Below, one piece after another: positions 24,894-34,841 of a stretch of DNA of 64,000 nt. A program made the translations under genes and the position numbers. The DNA comes from Verrucomicrobiota bacterium. GTDB lineage: Bacteria > Chlamydiota > Chlamydiia > Chlamydiales > Rhabdochlamydiaceae. Numbering within the stretch: position 1 is the stretch's first letter; every line of letters starts with the position of its first letter. The DNA lies in assembly GCA_018239665.1 (NCBI GenBank), contig JAFEGV010000002.1:22942-86941 (forward strand), given 5' to 3'. The notes under the pieces were generated by a model. It saw nothing but the letters and a program-made list of their open reading frames with translations. It did not search any database and was not told the origin of the DNA.

Positions 24894-27800
24894 ATGACGA
24901 CACCCCGTACCTCGCTAAGACTGACAAAGGAACAGCTGCAGGCAGCAATCCAACAGGAGAGCAAAAAATTCGAAGAGTTCTATCTTTGGATCGAAGAGCA
25001 TATGCCCCTCGGCTTCTTTGAAGAGGTCGATCAGGAGAGCATTATGCTGATCGTTCATAGCCTAATGGGCTTCAACCTGAATGACAACTACTCCCAGATC
25101 CATACGAAAAATGTCGGTTTCGTCCTCTGCCTCGACAGCCCCGATGCCGATCTTAAAATCCTTAAGTACCACCAAGGGTATGCGATCAAAAACTACCGGG
25201 CATTCGTTTCGAATTCCCCTCCCCCTTTTCCAAAAGTTGTCAATAACTTGCGCATCGCCGTGATCATCTTTGCAGAGGGCGCGGAGCCCATTTCAGGGGA
25301 ACTCTTTCCGCCTGACAAGGAAAAAGAGATCCTCGAGCAGGTCAAAGCGCGAAATCCTGACGTTACCGACGTCGACTTCCGCAAGCTCCTTGGACAGCTT
25401 GGCCCCAGGTTTGTCCGTTCCATGACAAAAGAGCGTCTGATCTTGGCCCTCGATATGTTCTTTCGGGCCAAAGCTCGCGATAACTGCCAATACGAGGTTC
25501 GCTACAACGAAGATTGGATGGAGAAAAAAGAAACACCCTCCATGCAGATTGTCTTCGCATGGAGAAACGTCCCCAAATACAACTTCCTCTACAGGATGGC
25601 CAGGACGATCCATCGCCATGGCCTGACGATGAAACGGGTCAATGCAACGCATATCGATCCTTACAGCCGGCAAAACATCCTCATCATGTCCCTCGGCCTT
25701 CATGGGAGCAAAGGGGGCGCTGCCTGGGAAGAGAGCGATATCGACGATTTTTTAAAAGAGCTTGTGACCATTAAGTACTTTGAAGGGATGGACATGATCG
25801 AATCGGTGTTTGTCGATTCGGGGCTTATCAGCGGCAACCACGGCAATTTCGTAAAAACAGTCGTGAGCTTTGTCCATCAGGTGCTCGTGCATGCCGACGT
25901 GAACATGTACTCCCTGAACCACATCGAAGAAGGGATCTGCCGCCACCCGGAGCTTGTTGTCCAGCTCTGCCAGGCATTTGAGTGGAAGTTCAATCCCGAG
26001 CGCTTCAATTTAGAAGAATACGCCAAGACCCGCGACTCCTATAACGACCTTGTCGAGCATTTAGATACGGGGAACGAGCTTAATGACACCCGCCGGAAGA
26101 ATATTTTGAAGCAAGCGATGAACTTCGTCGACTTCTCCCTTAAAACAAACTTCTTCCGATTAAACAAAACAGCCTTCAGCTTCCGCCTCGATCCCAAGTA
26201 TCTCGATGCAGCTCCCTACGATCGAAAGGAAAAATTCCCAGAGCTGCCCTATGCGGTCTTCTTTATGAAAGGGCTCTATTTCGTCGGTTTCCATATCAGG
26301 TTCCGCGATCTTTCCCGCGGCGGCCTAAGGACGGTGTTCCCTGAAAGAATGGAACAGATGCTGACAGAGCGCAACAATGTCTTTTCCGAATGCTATAACC
26401 TCGCCTACACCCAGAACAAAAAGAACAAAGACATCCCGGAGGGCGGCGCAAAAGGGGTGATCTTCCTGGAACCCTACGAAAGGCTCTATGCGGAAGAAGA
26501 GATCTACAAAAAAGAATTAGAAGAGAGCGGATTAGAGCCGGAAGAGGCATTGAAAAAGCTCAAGAGCTTCCACACCGAGCAGAAGCTCGAATACTTGCAC
26601 CAAACGCAGCGCTCATATATCGAGAGCTTCCTGACGATCATCAACTGCGACCTGGATGGCAAGCTGCGCCCTAAGAACATCGTCGATTATTGGCATAAGC
26701 CTGAGTATATCTACTTGGGCCCGGATGAAAACATGCATAATGAGATGATCGAATGGATCGCTTGGTACAGCAAGTATTACGACTACAAGCCGGGCGGGGC
26801 CTTTATCTCAAGCAAGCCGGGAGCCGGGATCAACCATAAAGAGTATGGAGTGACATCGCTTGGAGTAAACGTTTACATGGAAGAGGTCCTCAAGTTCATG
26901 GGGATCGATCCCCACAAGGACAATTTTACGATCAAGATGACAGGCGGGCCCGATGGCGACGTCGCAGGCAACCAACTCTACAACCTCTACCGGTTCTATC
27001 CCAAAACGGCAAAACTGCGCGCATTGACCGACGGTTCCGGAACGATCTTCGATCCAATTGGACTTGACCTCGAGGTCATCGCCCAGCTGTTCAAAGAAGG
27101 CAAACCGATCCGCTTTTACCCATACCAAAAGTTGAACAATGGGGGCTTTTTGCTCGACGCGAAAACAAAAAGGGAGCAAACGGCCTACGCCCAACAAACG
27201 CTCTGTTGGAGGAAGCAGGAAGGGAAAATCGTCGAAGACTGGCTGAGCGGCAACGACATGAACTACATGATGCGGCATAACGTCCATCAGACAAAGACCG
27301 ATATCTTTATTCCCGGAGGAGGACGTCCGCGGACCCTCAATGAAAATAACATAAAAGACTTTCTGGACGAGACCGGCAAGCCGACGTCCCGCGCGATCGT
27401 CGAAGGGGCAAACCTATACCTGACCCCTTGGGCAAGGCGCGCTCTTGAAAAACTAGGCGTCATCATCATTAAAGACAGCTCTTCCAATAAAGGAGGCGTT
27501 ATCTGCTCCTCCTTTGAAGTGCTCTTCAGCCTAGCGCTTTCAGAAGAGGAGTTTTTGAAAGAGAAAACCCAAATTGTCTCAGAGATCCTCGAGATCATCC
27601 GCACTAAGGCGCGCGACGAGGCCCAGATCCTTCTTAAAACCCATCGGGAGACGGGAGCTTTCCTCACTGACATCTCCGAATGGGTCTCAGAACGGATCAA
27701 CTCCTATAAGGACCAACTGCTCAGCTATTTCCAAACGGTGACCTTGTCCAACGACCCCAAAGAACCTCTGATCCGCTGCCTGCTCAATTATTGCCCGCCG

Positions 27801-27989
27801 CTGCTCAGAGAAAAATATCTCAAGAGGGTCCTGCTCGAAGTTCCCGATATGCATAAGAAGGCTGTCATCGCCTGCCATCTGGCCTCCAGGGTCGTCTACT
27901 ACCGGGGCCTGGAATGGTCTCCATCCCTCGTCGACGTCCTGCCCCTGATCGCCAGCGACCCGAAGATCATCGGAAATTACATCGACTAA
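24894..27989 (+). CDS. gdh: NAD-specific glutamate dehydrogenase, large type
   Basis: 1031 residues, in the range of the large (~115-kDa) NAD-GDH class and much longer than the ~450-residue GdhA. The catalytic segment PEGGAKGVIFL holds the lysine; TGGPDGDVAGNQLY is the start of the dinucleotide-binding fold; VEGANLYLTPWARRALE and SSNKGGVICSSFEV follow as in the family. The N-terminal ~450 residues would be the regulatory region. It converts glutamate to 2-oxoglutarate and ammonia, feeding amino acids into the TCA cycle. AAGGAG precedes the ATG. It is transcribed alone and ends just before a hairpin/CIRCE-like site. Confidence 0.93.
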   Translation: MTTPRTSLRLTKEQLQAAIQQESKKFEEFYLWIEEHMPLGFFEEVDQESIMLIVHSLMGFNLNDNYSQIHTKNVGFVLCLDSPDADLKILKYHQGYAIKNYRAFVSNSPPPFPKVVNNLRIAVIIFAEGAEPISGELFPPDKEKEILEQVKARNPDVTDVDFRKLLGQLGPRFVRSMTKERLILALDMFFRAKARDNCQYEVRYNEDWMEKKETPSMQIVFAWRNVPKYNFLYRMARTIHRHGLTMKRVNATHIDPYSRQNILIMSLGLHGSKGGAAWEESDIDDFLKELVTIKYFEGMDMIESVFVDSGLISGNHGNFVKTVVSFVHQVLVHADVNMYSLNHIEEGICRHPELVVQLCQAFEWKFNPERFNLEEYAKTRDSYNDLVEHLDTGNELNDTRRKNILKQAMNFVDFSLKTNFFRLNKTAFSFRLDPKYLDAAPYDRKEKFPELPYAVFFMKGLYFVGFHIRFRDLSRGGLRTVFPERMEQMLTERNNVFSECYNLAYTQNKKNKDIPEGGAKGVIFLEPYERLYAEEEIYKKELEESGLEPEEALKKLKSFHTEQKLEYLHQTQRSYIESFLTIINCDLDGKLRPKNIVDYWHKPEYIYLGPDENMHNEMIEWIAWYSKYYDYKPGGAFISSKPGAGINHKEYGVTSLGVNVYMEEVLKFMGIDPHKDNFTIKMTGGPDGDVAGNQLYNLYRFYPKTAKLRALTDGSGTIFDPIGLDLEVIAQLFKEGKPIRFYPYQKLNNGGFLLDAKTKREQTAYAQQTLCWRKQEGKIVEDWLSGNDMNYMMRHNVHQTKTDIFIPGGGRPRTLNENNIKDFLDETGKPTSRAIVEGANLYLTPWARRALEKLGVIIIKDSSSNKGGVICSSFEVLFSLALSEEEFLKEKTQIVSEILEIIRTKARDEAQILLKTHRETGAFLTDISEWVSERINSYKDQLLSYFQTVTLSNDPKEPLIRCLLNYCPPLLREKYLKRVLLEVPDMHKKAVIACHLASRVVYYRGLEWSPSLVDVLPLIASDPKIIGNYID

Positions 27990-28021
27990 CACCTTGATTA
28001 TCATATACTTCACAAACAAAA

Positions 28022-28048
28022 TCAGCAGTCTTTAACAGAGACTGCTAA
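28022..28048 (+). promoter_or_regulatory. CIRCE-like inverted repeat / possible gdh terminator
   Basis: TCAGCAGTC - 9 bases - GACTGCTAA. Compared with CIRCE (TTAGCACTC-N9-GAGTGCTAA), 15 of 18 bases match and the 9-base spacer is exact. It sits just upstream of the hrcA promoter, as expected for HrcA control. A following AATTTTT also lets it act as terminator of gdh. Confidence 0.55.
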
Positions 28049-28054
28049 TTTTTC

Positions 28055-28083
28055 TTGTCATTTCTCAACCCTCTTGCTATACT
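28055..28083 (+). promoter_or_regulatory. promoter of hrcA-grpE-dnaK
   Basis: TTGTCA (28055-28060), 17-base spacer, TATACT (28078-28083), 33 bases before the hrcA ATG. A near-consensus vegetative promoter directly downstream of the CIRCE-like repeat. Confidence 0.7.
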
Positions 28084-28115
28084 GGTTTTAGATTCAATGA
28101 ACTCCTAACGGGCCT

Positions 28116-29288
28116 ATGAAACCTTTAGCTCAAAAAAAACCTGCCAAAGACCAGCGCGAAAAGCTCGTCCTTTTCGGGCTCATCGAACTCTTCTTGCAAA
28201 CCGGCAAGCCCATAGGCTCTAACACATTGAGGGAAAACGGCTTTGAAGCCCTTAGTTCGGCAACGATCCGCAATTACTTTGCAAAGCTCGAAGAGGAAGG
28301 ACTGCTCAAACAGCAGCACTCCTCGGGCGGAAGGATCCCTACCCCCGCCGCCTATAAGCTATACGCCCAGTCCCACCAAGACAAGCCCCTCGTCGATGAA
28401 AAAGAAAAGCAGCAGCTGCGCAGCAGCCTGTTAAAGGAGAGCCGCGAGGTCGCCGCCTATCTGCAGCAGGCAGCGGAAAAGATCAGCGAAATCACCCAAT
28501 GCGCCGTTTTCCTTTCCTCCCCTCGCTTCGACCAGGACTTCATCCTCGACATCAAGCTGCTCGCCATCGACAACCATCGCTGCCTAGTTGCGCTGATCAC
28601 CGATTTCGGCCTTGTCCATACAGAGATCCTGCATTCGGAAAAAAAACTCAGCAATTTCACCTTGAAGCGCCTCGAGGCTTATTTCAGCTGGAAAATGACA
28701 GGCTTGGACAAACCGAACCTCGATAAAGATGAGGAAGCGGTCGCAAGCCGCTTCTATAAAGAAGCGATGTTGCGCCATATCGTCAGCTATACGAACTTCA
28801 GCTCGGAAGACATTTATAAAACGGGCTTTTCGAAACTGCTCGCCTATCCCGACTTCAATGAAGCGTCGGCCCTTGCCAATGGACTCTCCCTGTTTGAAAA
28901 TGGGCCGCAGCTGCGCAGCATCCTCCATGAATGCTGCAAAAGCGATTCCTTAAGCTGCTGGATCGGAGACGACCTGCACCCTTTTGCACCCGCAGCATCG
29001 GCCTGTTCCGTTATCGCAGTGCCCTACAAGATCAACCAATCGACAGCAGGAGCCCTTGCGATTTTAGGGCCAAACCGGATCCCCTACCGCCACCTGTTCG
29101 GCGTGCTGCAGATCGCCTCCGACCTGATCACCGAATCGCTCACGCGCAGCTTATATAAATTTAAAATCACCTTCAGACAGCCCAAGCCTGCGTCCGTCGC
29201 CTTTCAATCGGACTTCAGCGACCAAACCCAGTGTTTGCTTTTGGAGGACAAGACCACTCAATCAATATTCCATCAGAGAGAGACATGA
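28116..29288 (+). CDS. hrcA: heat-shock repressor HrcA
   Basis: 390 residues. The N-terminal winged helix is visible (FLQTGKPIGSNTLRENGF, then LSSATIRNYFAKLEEEGLL), followed by the family's SGGRIPTPAAYKLY. The middle and C-terminal domains are normal for HrcA, with the extended C-terminus known in Chlamydiae (to residue 390). It binds CIRCE sites and represses dnaK and groE operons. It is first in the hrcA-grpE-dnaK operon (CT394-CT396 order); its TGA overlaps the grpE ATG by four bases. Confidence 0.95.
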   Translation: MKPLAQKKPAKDQREKLVLFGLIELFLQTGKPIGSNTLRENGFEALSSATIRNYFAKLEEEGLLKQQHSSGGRIPTPAAYKLYAQSHQDKPLVDEKEKQQLRSSLLKESREVAAYLQQAAEKISEITQCAVFLSSPRFDQDFILDIKLLAIDNHRCLVALITDFGLVHTEILHSEKKLSNFTLKRLEAYFSWKMTGLDKPNLDKDEEAVASRFYKEAMLRHIVSYTNFSSEDIYKTGFSKLLAYPDFNEASALANGLSLFENGPQLRSILHECCKSDSLSCWIGDDLHPFAPAASACSVIAVPYKINQSTAGALAILGPNRIPYRHLFGVLQIASDLITESLTRSLYKFKITFRQPKPASVAFQSDFSDQTQCLLLEDKTTQSIFHQRET

Positions 29289-29848
29289 ACGAACAAAACC
29301 CATTTCAAGAAGAAACTCCCCTAAACCAGCAACCTGAACAACCAGGCGAGCAAAAAATGCGCGAACTCGAAGAACAACTCAATGAGTACAAAGACAAGTA
29401 CCTCCGCCTGCTTGCCGAGGCCGACAATGCCCGCAAACGGATGCAAAAAGAAAAGCAAGAGATGACCCGGTTTGCCGTGGAAAATGTGATCGCCGAAGTC
29501 CTAGGGCCGATCGACAGTCTTGAGAACGCCCTCAAGTTTACGGGACAGCTCTCAGAGGAGATGCGCAATTGGACCCAAGGGTTCCAGATGATCCTCGGCC
29601 AGTTCAAAGACGTGCTTTCCAACCATGGAGTCACCTCATTTCATTCGGAAGGGATGCAATTTGATCCCCACCTTCACTATGCAATCGAGATCGAAGAGAC
29701 CGAAGAACAACCGGAAGGGACGATCATCCAAGAATTTGTGAAAGGATACAAAAGCGGCGACCGCACCGTCAGACCGGCGCGCGTCAAAGTGGCAAAGATG
29801 CCGGACAAAAACAAACCTTCAGAAAACCCTCAAGCTACACAAGAATAA
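29285..29848 (+). CDS. grpE: nucleotide exchange factor GrpE
   Basis: 187 residues from the ATG at 29285, chosen because it overlaps the hrcA stop as ATGA and is preceded by AGAGAGA; an upstream in-frame start would lie well inside hrcA. The N-terminal half is a long coiled coil (KMRELEEQLNEYKDKYLRLL). The C-terminal beta wing ends VKGYKSGDRTVRPARVKVAK, the family signature. It releases ADP from DnaK. It is translationally coupled to hrcA and followed by dnaK after 27 bases. Confidence 0.95.
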   Translation: MNEQNPFQEETPLNQQPEQPGEQKMRELEEQLNEYKDKYLRLLAEADNARKRMQKEKQEMTRFAVENVIAEVLGPIDSLENALKFTGQLSEEMRNWTQGFQMILGQFKDVLSNHGVTSFHSEGMQFDPHLHYAIEIEETEEQPEGTIIQEFVKGYKSGDRTVRPARVKVAKMPDKNKPSENPQATQE

Positions 29849-29875
29849 AAAACAGCATTTTAAGGAGTTAACACC

Positions 29876-31816
29876 ATGACAGAAAAAAACTCAGGAAAAA
29901 AAGGTAGAATCATCGGGATCGACTTAGGAACGACCAACTCTTGCGTCGCCATTATGGAAGGCGGCACTCCTAAGGTCATCGCGAACGCAGAAGGCGCCCG
30001 CACAACCCCTTCGGTTGTGGCCTATAAAGGCGGAGAACGCCTCGTCGGCATCCCTGCAAAACGGCAAGCTGTGACCAATCCAGAGCGGACGATCTTCTCT
30101 GCGAAACGGTTCATCGGCCGTAAATTTTCTGAAGTGCAGTCGGAGATCAAAACCGTTCCCTATAAAGTAACCCAAAACGCCAATGGCGATGCAGTATTTG
30201 AGATCGAAGGCAAGATCGTCACTCCAGAAGAAGTCGGCGCTCAGGTCCTGATCAAAATGAAAGAGACTGCCGAGGCTTACCTCGGAGAAAAAGTCACCGA
30301 AGCTGTGATCACCGTTCCGGCCTACTTCAACGACTCCCAGCGCCAATCCACAAAGGATGCGGGAAGGATTGCAGGCCTCGACGTAAAAAGGATCATCCCA
30401 GAACCTACTGCCGCGGCATTAGCTTACGGCCTCGATAAGCAGCACGACAAAAAAATTGCCGTGTTCGACTTAGGCGGCGGAACATTTGACATCTCGATCC
30501 TCGAGATCGGCGACGGCGTTTTCGAAGTGCTTTCGACAAATGGGGACACCCACCTTGGCGGAGACGACTTTGACAATGCGATCCTCCACTGGATGCTCGA
30601 TGAGTTCAAAAAAGAGCACGGGCTCGATTTAAGCAAAGATAAAATGGCCCTGCAGCGCCTCCGCGACGCAGCAGAAAAAGCAAAGATTGAGCTCTCCGGA
30701 ACTCAGACGACCGAGATCAACCAGCCGTTCATCACAATGGATGCCAGCGGACCTAAGCACCTCCAGCTCACCATGACGCGTGCTAAGCTCGAAACGCTTG
30801 CCCACGATCTGATCGAAAGGACTGTAGAACCTTGCCTGAAAGCATTAAAAGATTCAGGCCTTTCAAAAGAACAGATCGATGAGGTGATCCTCGTCGGCGG
30901 TATGACACGTATGCCATCCGTTGAGCGCAAAGTAAAAGAGATCTTCGGAAGAGAGCCTCACAAAGGGGTAAACCCGGACGAAGTTGTCGCTATCGGCGCT
31001 GCGATCCAAGGGGGCGTTCTCGTTGGAGACGTCAAAGACGTTCTTCTCCTCGACGTCATTCCGCTCACTTTGGGAATTGAAACCCTCGGCGGGATTCTGA
31101 CGCCGCTTGTCGAAAGGAACACAACGATCCCGACGCAGAAAAAACAGACCTTCTCCACAGCAGCCGACAACCAGCCTGCCGTGACGATCGTCGTCCTGCA
31201 AGGCGAGCGCAAGATGGCAAAGGACAACAAGGAGATCGGCCGTTTTGATCTGACCGACATCCCGCCTGCCCCGCGCGGCATGCCTCAGATCGAAGTCGCA
31301 TTCGACATCGATGCAGACGGGATCCTCCACGTCTCGGCAAAAGATGTCCAGTCGGGCAAACAGCAAAAGATCCGCATCGAAGCGAAATCAGGCCTCAATG
31401 AGTCGGAGATCCAAAAGATGCTCAAAGATGCTGAAGAGCACGCCGATGAAGACAGAAAGCGCAAAGAAGAGATTGAGACCCGCAATGAAGCGGACGCCCT
31501 TTCGTTCCGCGCTCAAAAAGCCTTGAACGAATACAAGGACAAGCTGCCAAAAGATGTTGCCGATGATGTCCAATCCAAAATTGATGCGGTGAAAAAAGCT
31601 CTCGAAGGAAACAATCCTTCCGAGATCAAAGCAGCCCATGACGAGCTGAACAACCACATGCAAAAGATTGGAGAAGCGATGCAGCGTCAAGGCGGCGGAG
31701 CTGAACCGCAACCGGAGTCCCCATCTGGCCAAGGACAGCGCTCTTCTGCTAAAAAGGACAAGCCTGATATCGAAGAAGCGGAAGTTGAAATCCTCGACGA
31801 CGAAAAGAAAGACTAA
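29876..31816 (+). CDS. dnaK: molecular chaperone DnaK (Hsp70)
   Basis: 646 residues, full length. Signatures seen: [18 protein letters not shown] (phosphate 1), [36 protein letters not shown] (phosphate 2), [17 protein letters not shown], then the linker [19 protein letters not shown] and the substrate-binding domain. The C-terminal tail is acidic ([15 protein letters not shown]). It folds and protects proteins with DnaJ and GrpE. AAGGAG precedes the ATG. The operon ends at the strong terminator at 31851. Confidence 0.98.
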   Translation: MTEKNSGKKGRIIGIDLGTTNSCVAIMEGGTPKVIANAEGARTTPSVVAYKGGERLVGIPAKRQAVTNPERTIFSAKRFIGRKFSEVQSEIKTVPYKVTQNANGDAVFEIEGKIVTPEEVGAQVLIKMKETAEAYLGEKVTEAVITVPAYFNDSQRQSTKDAGRIAGLDVKRIIPEPTAAALAYGLDKQHDKKIAVFDLGGGTFDISILEIGDGVFEVLSTNGDTHLGGDDFDNAILHWMLDEFKKEHGLDLSKDKMALQRLRDAAEKAKIELSGTQTTEINQPFITMDASGPKHLQLTMTRAKLETLAHDLIERTVEPCLKALKDSGLSKEQIDEVILVGGMTRMPSVERKVKEIFGREPHKGVNPDEVVAIGAAIQGGVLVGDVKDVLLLDVIPLTLGIETLGGILTPLVERNTTIPTQKKQTFSTAADNQPAVTIVVLQGERKMAKDNKEIGRFDLTDIPPAPRGMPQIEVAFDIDADGILHVSAKDVQSGKQQKIRIEAKSGLNESEIQKMLKDAEEHADEDRKRKEEIETRNEADALSFRAQKALNEYKDKLPKDVADDVQSKIDAVKKALEGNNPSEIKAAHDELNNHMQKIGEAMQRQGGGAEPQPESPSGQGQRSSAKKDKPDIEEAEVEILDDEKKD

Positions 31817-31850
31817 CCTTAACGTTAGTTAACCTATCTTTTTAAAGAAA

Positions 31851-31881
31851 GAAGCCCCTAATAATTAGGGGCTTCTTTTTT
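31851..31881 (+). terminator. terminator of hrcA-grpE-dnaK
   Basis: GAAGCCCCTAA pairs perfectly with TTAGGGGCTTC around a 3-base loop, followed by six T: a strong intrinsic terminator. Confidence 0.92.
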
Positions 31882-31958
31882 ATTTTAAATAAAAGACTGA
31901 AATTGAAGATATCAACATGAATAAGATATAATCATTAAAAAAATAAATTGGGGAATTT

Positions 31959-33041
31959 ATGACATCATCAATTTCAAGAACGGAAAGTAAGAAGCATTTT
32001 CTTCGCAGCCAAGATGCACCGAGGCAAAGATTGCATGAACGCATGCCGAACAGTAAATTTCATCACCCGACGAAATCATCCGGATCACTCTCCCTGAAAT
32101 TCAACTCCCTCCCTGCCCAATTAGGTAAAAGTCGGACCTCTGATTCTACTTCTACTTCGAATACTACTACCTATCTCAAAAAACGAAAGGCGGAATCGGA
32201 AACGGAACTGAAAGTCGAAGGCATTATCCATCAGGACAAAAGACCTTGCAGGCACAAGAGACTTTCATCTATGCTTGACGGCTCTGTCGTTACTGAAGCC
32301 GCCGTGCTAAAACAATTTGTTCCTCAAACAGAAGAAGCTTCTCCCAAAGTCGCAAAAAAAAGAAAAACTGAAGAAGATCTGCCTGCTCCCGTTGTTGACG
32401 ATTACGACCCGACATACTTTGAACTTTTCAACATCCAGGTCGGTGTGGAATACACATCGAAAATGCATATTGATCCTTCATGTAAAACCAAACTGAAAAA
32501 GTGCTGGGAGGAACTCGATGTTGATAACAAAATCGAGATCAATGACATTGTAGATCCCACAGATAGGGAATCGGAGCGTTACATCGCCTGCATTAAGGGA
32601 AGCAAGGAAAATGGGATCGACCCTTGGACCAAACGCTATGAAGTGAAGTGGATCGGTCCCGATGTGGGCTACGGACTTTTTGCCAAGACCGGCTACAAAA
32701 AAGATGAGGTCATCGGCGTCTATGCAGGAGATTTGACTTCCGCAGTAAAAGACTAAGAATATGCCTTTGAATGGCCCGATACCCCCTATGAAGATGCAAA
32801 AATTTCCATCGATGGACGGAAGCGAGGCAATGCCACGCGCTTCATGAACCATGCTCCAGAGAAGATCAATAAGAAATCGAACCCGGCGTCCAATGTCAGC
32901 ACCGTGGAGTTTTTCTACAAAGGGCTTCCGTATATCATTTTTATAGCAAGGCGTCCGATTGAAGAAGGCGAACAGCTTTGCTATGACTATGGCCAAGGCT
33001 ATTGGGATAAAAAGGGAGTCGATCCAACCTTATTTCAATAA
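31959..33041 (+). pseudogene. SET-domain protein with nuclear-targeting motifs, interrupted by in-frame stop
   Basis: Codons 1-265 end at TAA 32754-32756, but the same frame continues uninterrupted to 33041 with the missing half of a SET domain. Before the stop: VGYGLFAKTGYKKDEVIGVYAG. After it: RGNATRFMNHA (cofactor/active-site segment) and IEEGEQLCYDYGQGYW (catalytic Tyr motif). The intact protein would be 360 residues. The N-terminal half has two basic clusters like nuclear localisation signals, KKRKAE (~74) and KVAKKRKTEE (~129), so a host-histone methyltransferase effector, like Chlamydia NUE, is likely (inference). The gene is broken here unless the stop is read through or is a sequence error. 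RBS GGGGA. Its end overlaps the convergent GH3 gene by 12 bases. Confidence 0.8.
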
Positions 33042-34784
33042 CGAGTTTGCAACCTGCAAAGAAGAAAAAAAGTCGATTCCGCTGCCAACAGGATATTCAG
33101 GATAAACGCTGATTGGCAGCCTCCCATGAGGTTCGATCCTTCCCAGAACGACGTCGGCAGCAGATTCCTGCGCATCCTTGTCCCTCTCATAGGCAACCAG
33201 CATCCCGTCTCCGACCGGAAGCACCCCTAAGCTATACGGCGTGCCAAATAAGACGACCACATAAGGGATCCTTTCCCGCTCACAGACCCTTATCCAATCA
33301 AATACTGCAGGTTTAATGCCAAAAAGCTCTTTGGACAACATCAATTCCGATAAAGCAAAGATGACAAGGGAGCGGCCTTTGACCTCTGCATTAGGATCAG
33401 AGCGTTCTGTCTCGTTGAGATAGTAAGTGTCGAATCGAAGCCCTTGCGTCAATTGATCTTTAAAAAAACAGACATTGCCATGTTCGACCAAAAGGATCCC
33501 GTCCATTTGCGAGTCCAAAGGCAGAATATCGTTTTTATTTTTAAGCAGGGTAACAGCCTCGCGGAACAAGAGCCTCTTTAATGCAAATGCCTCTTGGCGA
33601 TTGATCATTTCGGGCAAATGCACATCGTAGAAAACCATCCGTTGCGTGTTCAGGTTTAAGGCCTCTTTCGCTTTTAATATCTTAAGAACGCGCCGGTCCA
33701 ACTCCCCTCTATCTAATTCGCCCGTCTGAAACTGTCTGACGAGGTGTCTGAATGCAACAGGGACCTGCTCGCGCAAGATCCGATCGATCTGAGGAGCTAA
33801 ATGATCTCCATAGAGCAAGAGGTCGTGCCCAGCATTGAACGCATGCTCGGCAGTCCGCGCATCATCGAAATAGCGGCCGATCGCCTGCATATTTAACGCG
33901 TCGGAAATGACAAGACCGTCGAAATGCAGAGCAGAACAGAGAAGCCCTCGAATGATTTCCGGTGAAAACGTTGCGGGGCGATTGAAATACCCGTCCAATG
34001 CCGGAACGCAAACGTGCGCCGACATCACTGTTTTGACCCCGCCCTCGATCAATCTGCGAAAAGGGAGCAGCTCCACCTTTTCCAACCTATCCCGAGTCTG
34101 CAATACCTGCGGTAGGTCCAAATGGGAATCGACGGCGGCATCCCCATGTCCCGGAAAATGCTTTGCGCAAGCAAGCACCCCCATCGATTGCATTCCAAGC
34201 ATGATCTGGAGCCCTTTTTCAGCCACGGCTTGAGGATCTTCGCCAAAGGATCTCCAGTGGATGATCGGATTGCTCGGATTTGTATTCACATCGACGACGG
34301 GAGCTGCGTTAATATGCCCTCCGACAAGGGCGCATTGCCATCCGATTTCTTGCCCGAGAAGATAGAGCAGCCTATTGTCTTGGATTGCCCCTAACGTCAA
34401 ATTTTTCGGGAACGAAAGGATGTCGGCCATCCTCATCTGCAAGCCCCATTCCCCGTCCTGGACGCATAACAAAGGCAATTTGGAGACTTCCTGCAGATAG
34501 TTGATGAACATCACTTGGCCGTCCGGGGTCCCCTGCTTGAGGATCAAACCGCCGACATGGCACTCCCTGATCAGCTTTTCTAAGTCCGCTTTATGATCTT
34601 CCTCTCGAAATTCACAGGCGGGGATTACAAATAGCTGGCCGACCTTTTCTTCCAAGGTCATCCGTGATAGTAATGCATCTGCCCAAGAATCCGTAAACCC
34701 TTGATTGCAAATCACTAAAAAAATGAAAATTAAAATTAATTCTCCATTTTTTAATAGAGATTTCTTTGATATAATGATTTCCAT
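33030..34784 (-). CDS. beta-N-acetylhexosaminidase (GH3, NagZ-like), exported
   Basis: 584 residues. The N-terminal ~32 residues look like a signal peptide (hydrophobic core ELILIFIFLVICNQGF). The GH3 barrel follows with CAKHFPGHGDAAVDSHLDLP, the NagZ-type loop carrying the catalytic His/Asp, and LVISDALNMQAIG with the nucleophile Asp. A C-terminal ~200-residue domain extends beyond the short cytoplasmic NagZ, like larger two-domain GH3 enzymes. It probably removes GlcNAc from muropeptides or glycans in the periplasm or outside. It is transcribed alone, flanked by putative effector genes. Confidence 0.88.
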   Translation of the reverse strand: MEIIISKKSLLKNGELILIFIFLVICNQGFTDSWADALLSRMTLEEKVGQLFVIPACEFREEDHKADLEKLIRECHVGGLILKQGTPDGQVMFINYLQEVSKLPLLCVQDGEWGLQMRMADILSFPKNLTLGAIQDNRLLYLLGQEIGWQCALVGGHINAAPVVDVNTNPSNPIIHWRSFGEDPQAVAEKGLQIMLGMQSMGVLACAKHFPGHGDAAVDSHLDLPQVLQTRDRLEKVELLPFRRLIEGGVKTVMSAHVCVPALDGYFNRPATFSPEIIRGLLCSALHFDGLVISDALNMQAIGRYFDDARTAEHAFNAGHDLLLYGDHLAPQIDRILREQVPVAFRHLVRQFQTGELDRGELDRRVLKILKAKEALNLNTQRMVFYDVHLPEMINRQEAFALKRLLFREAVTLLKNKNDILPLDSQMDGILLVEHGNVCFFKDQLTQGLRFDTYYLNETERSDPNAEVKGRSLVIFALSELMLSKELFGIKPAVFDWIRVCERERIPYVVVLFGTPYSLGVLPVGDGMLVAYERDKDAQESAADVVLGRIEPHGRLPISVYPEYPVGSGIDFFSSLQVANSLLK

Positions 34785-34841
34785 AATATGTCAGAAAACA
34801 TTGTGTTGATTAAACCATCTAATTAAAAAAAATTTTTTACT

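Noticed and set aside
32754..32756. Selenocysteine- or recoding-type readthrough of the SET gene stop
   Set aside because: The codon is TAA, not TGA, and no downstream stem-loop stands out; nonsense mutation or sequence error is simpler.
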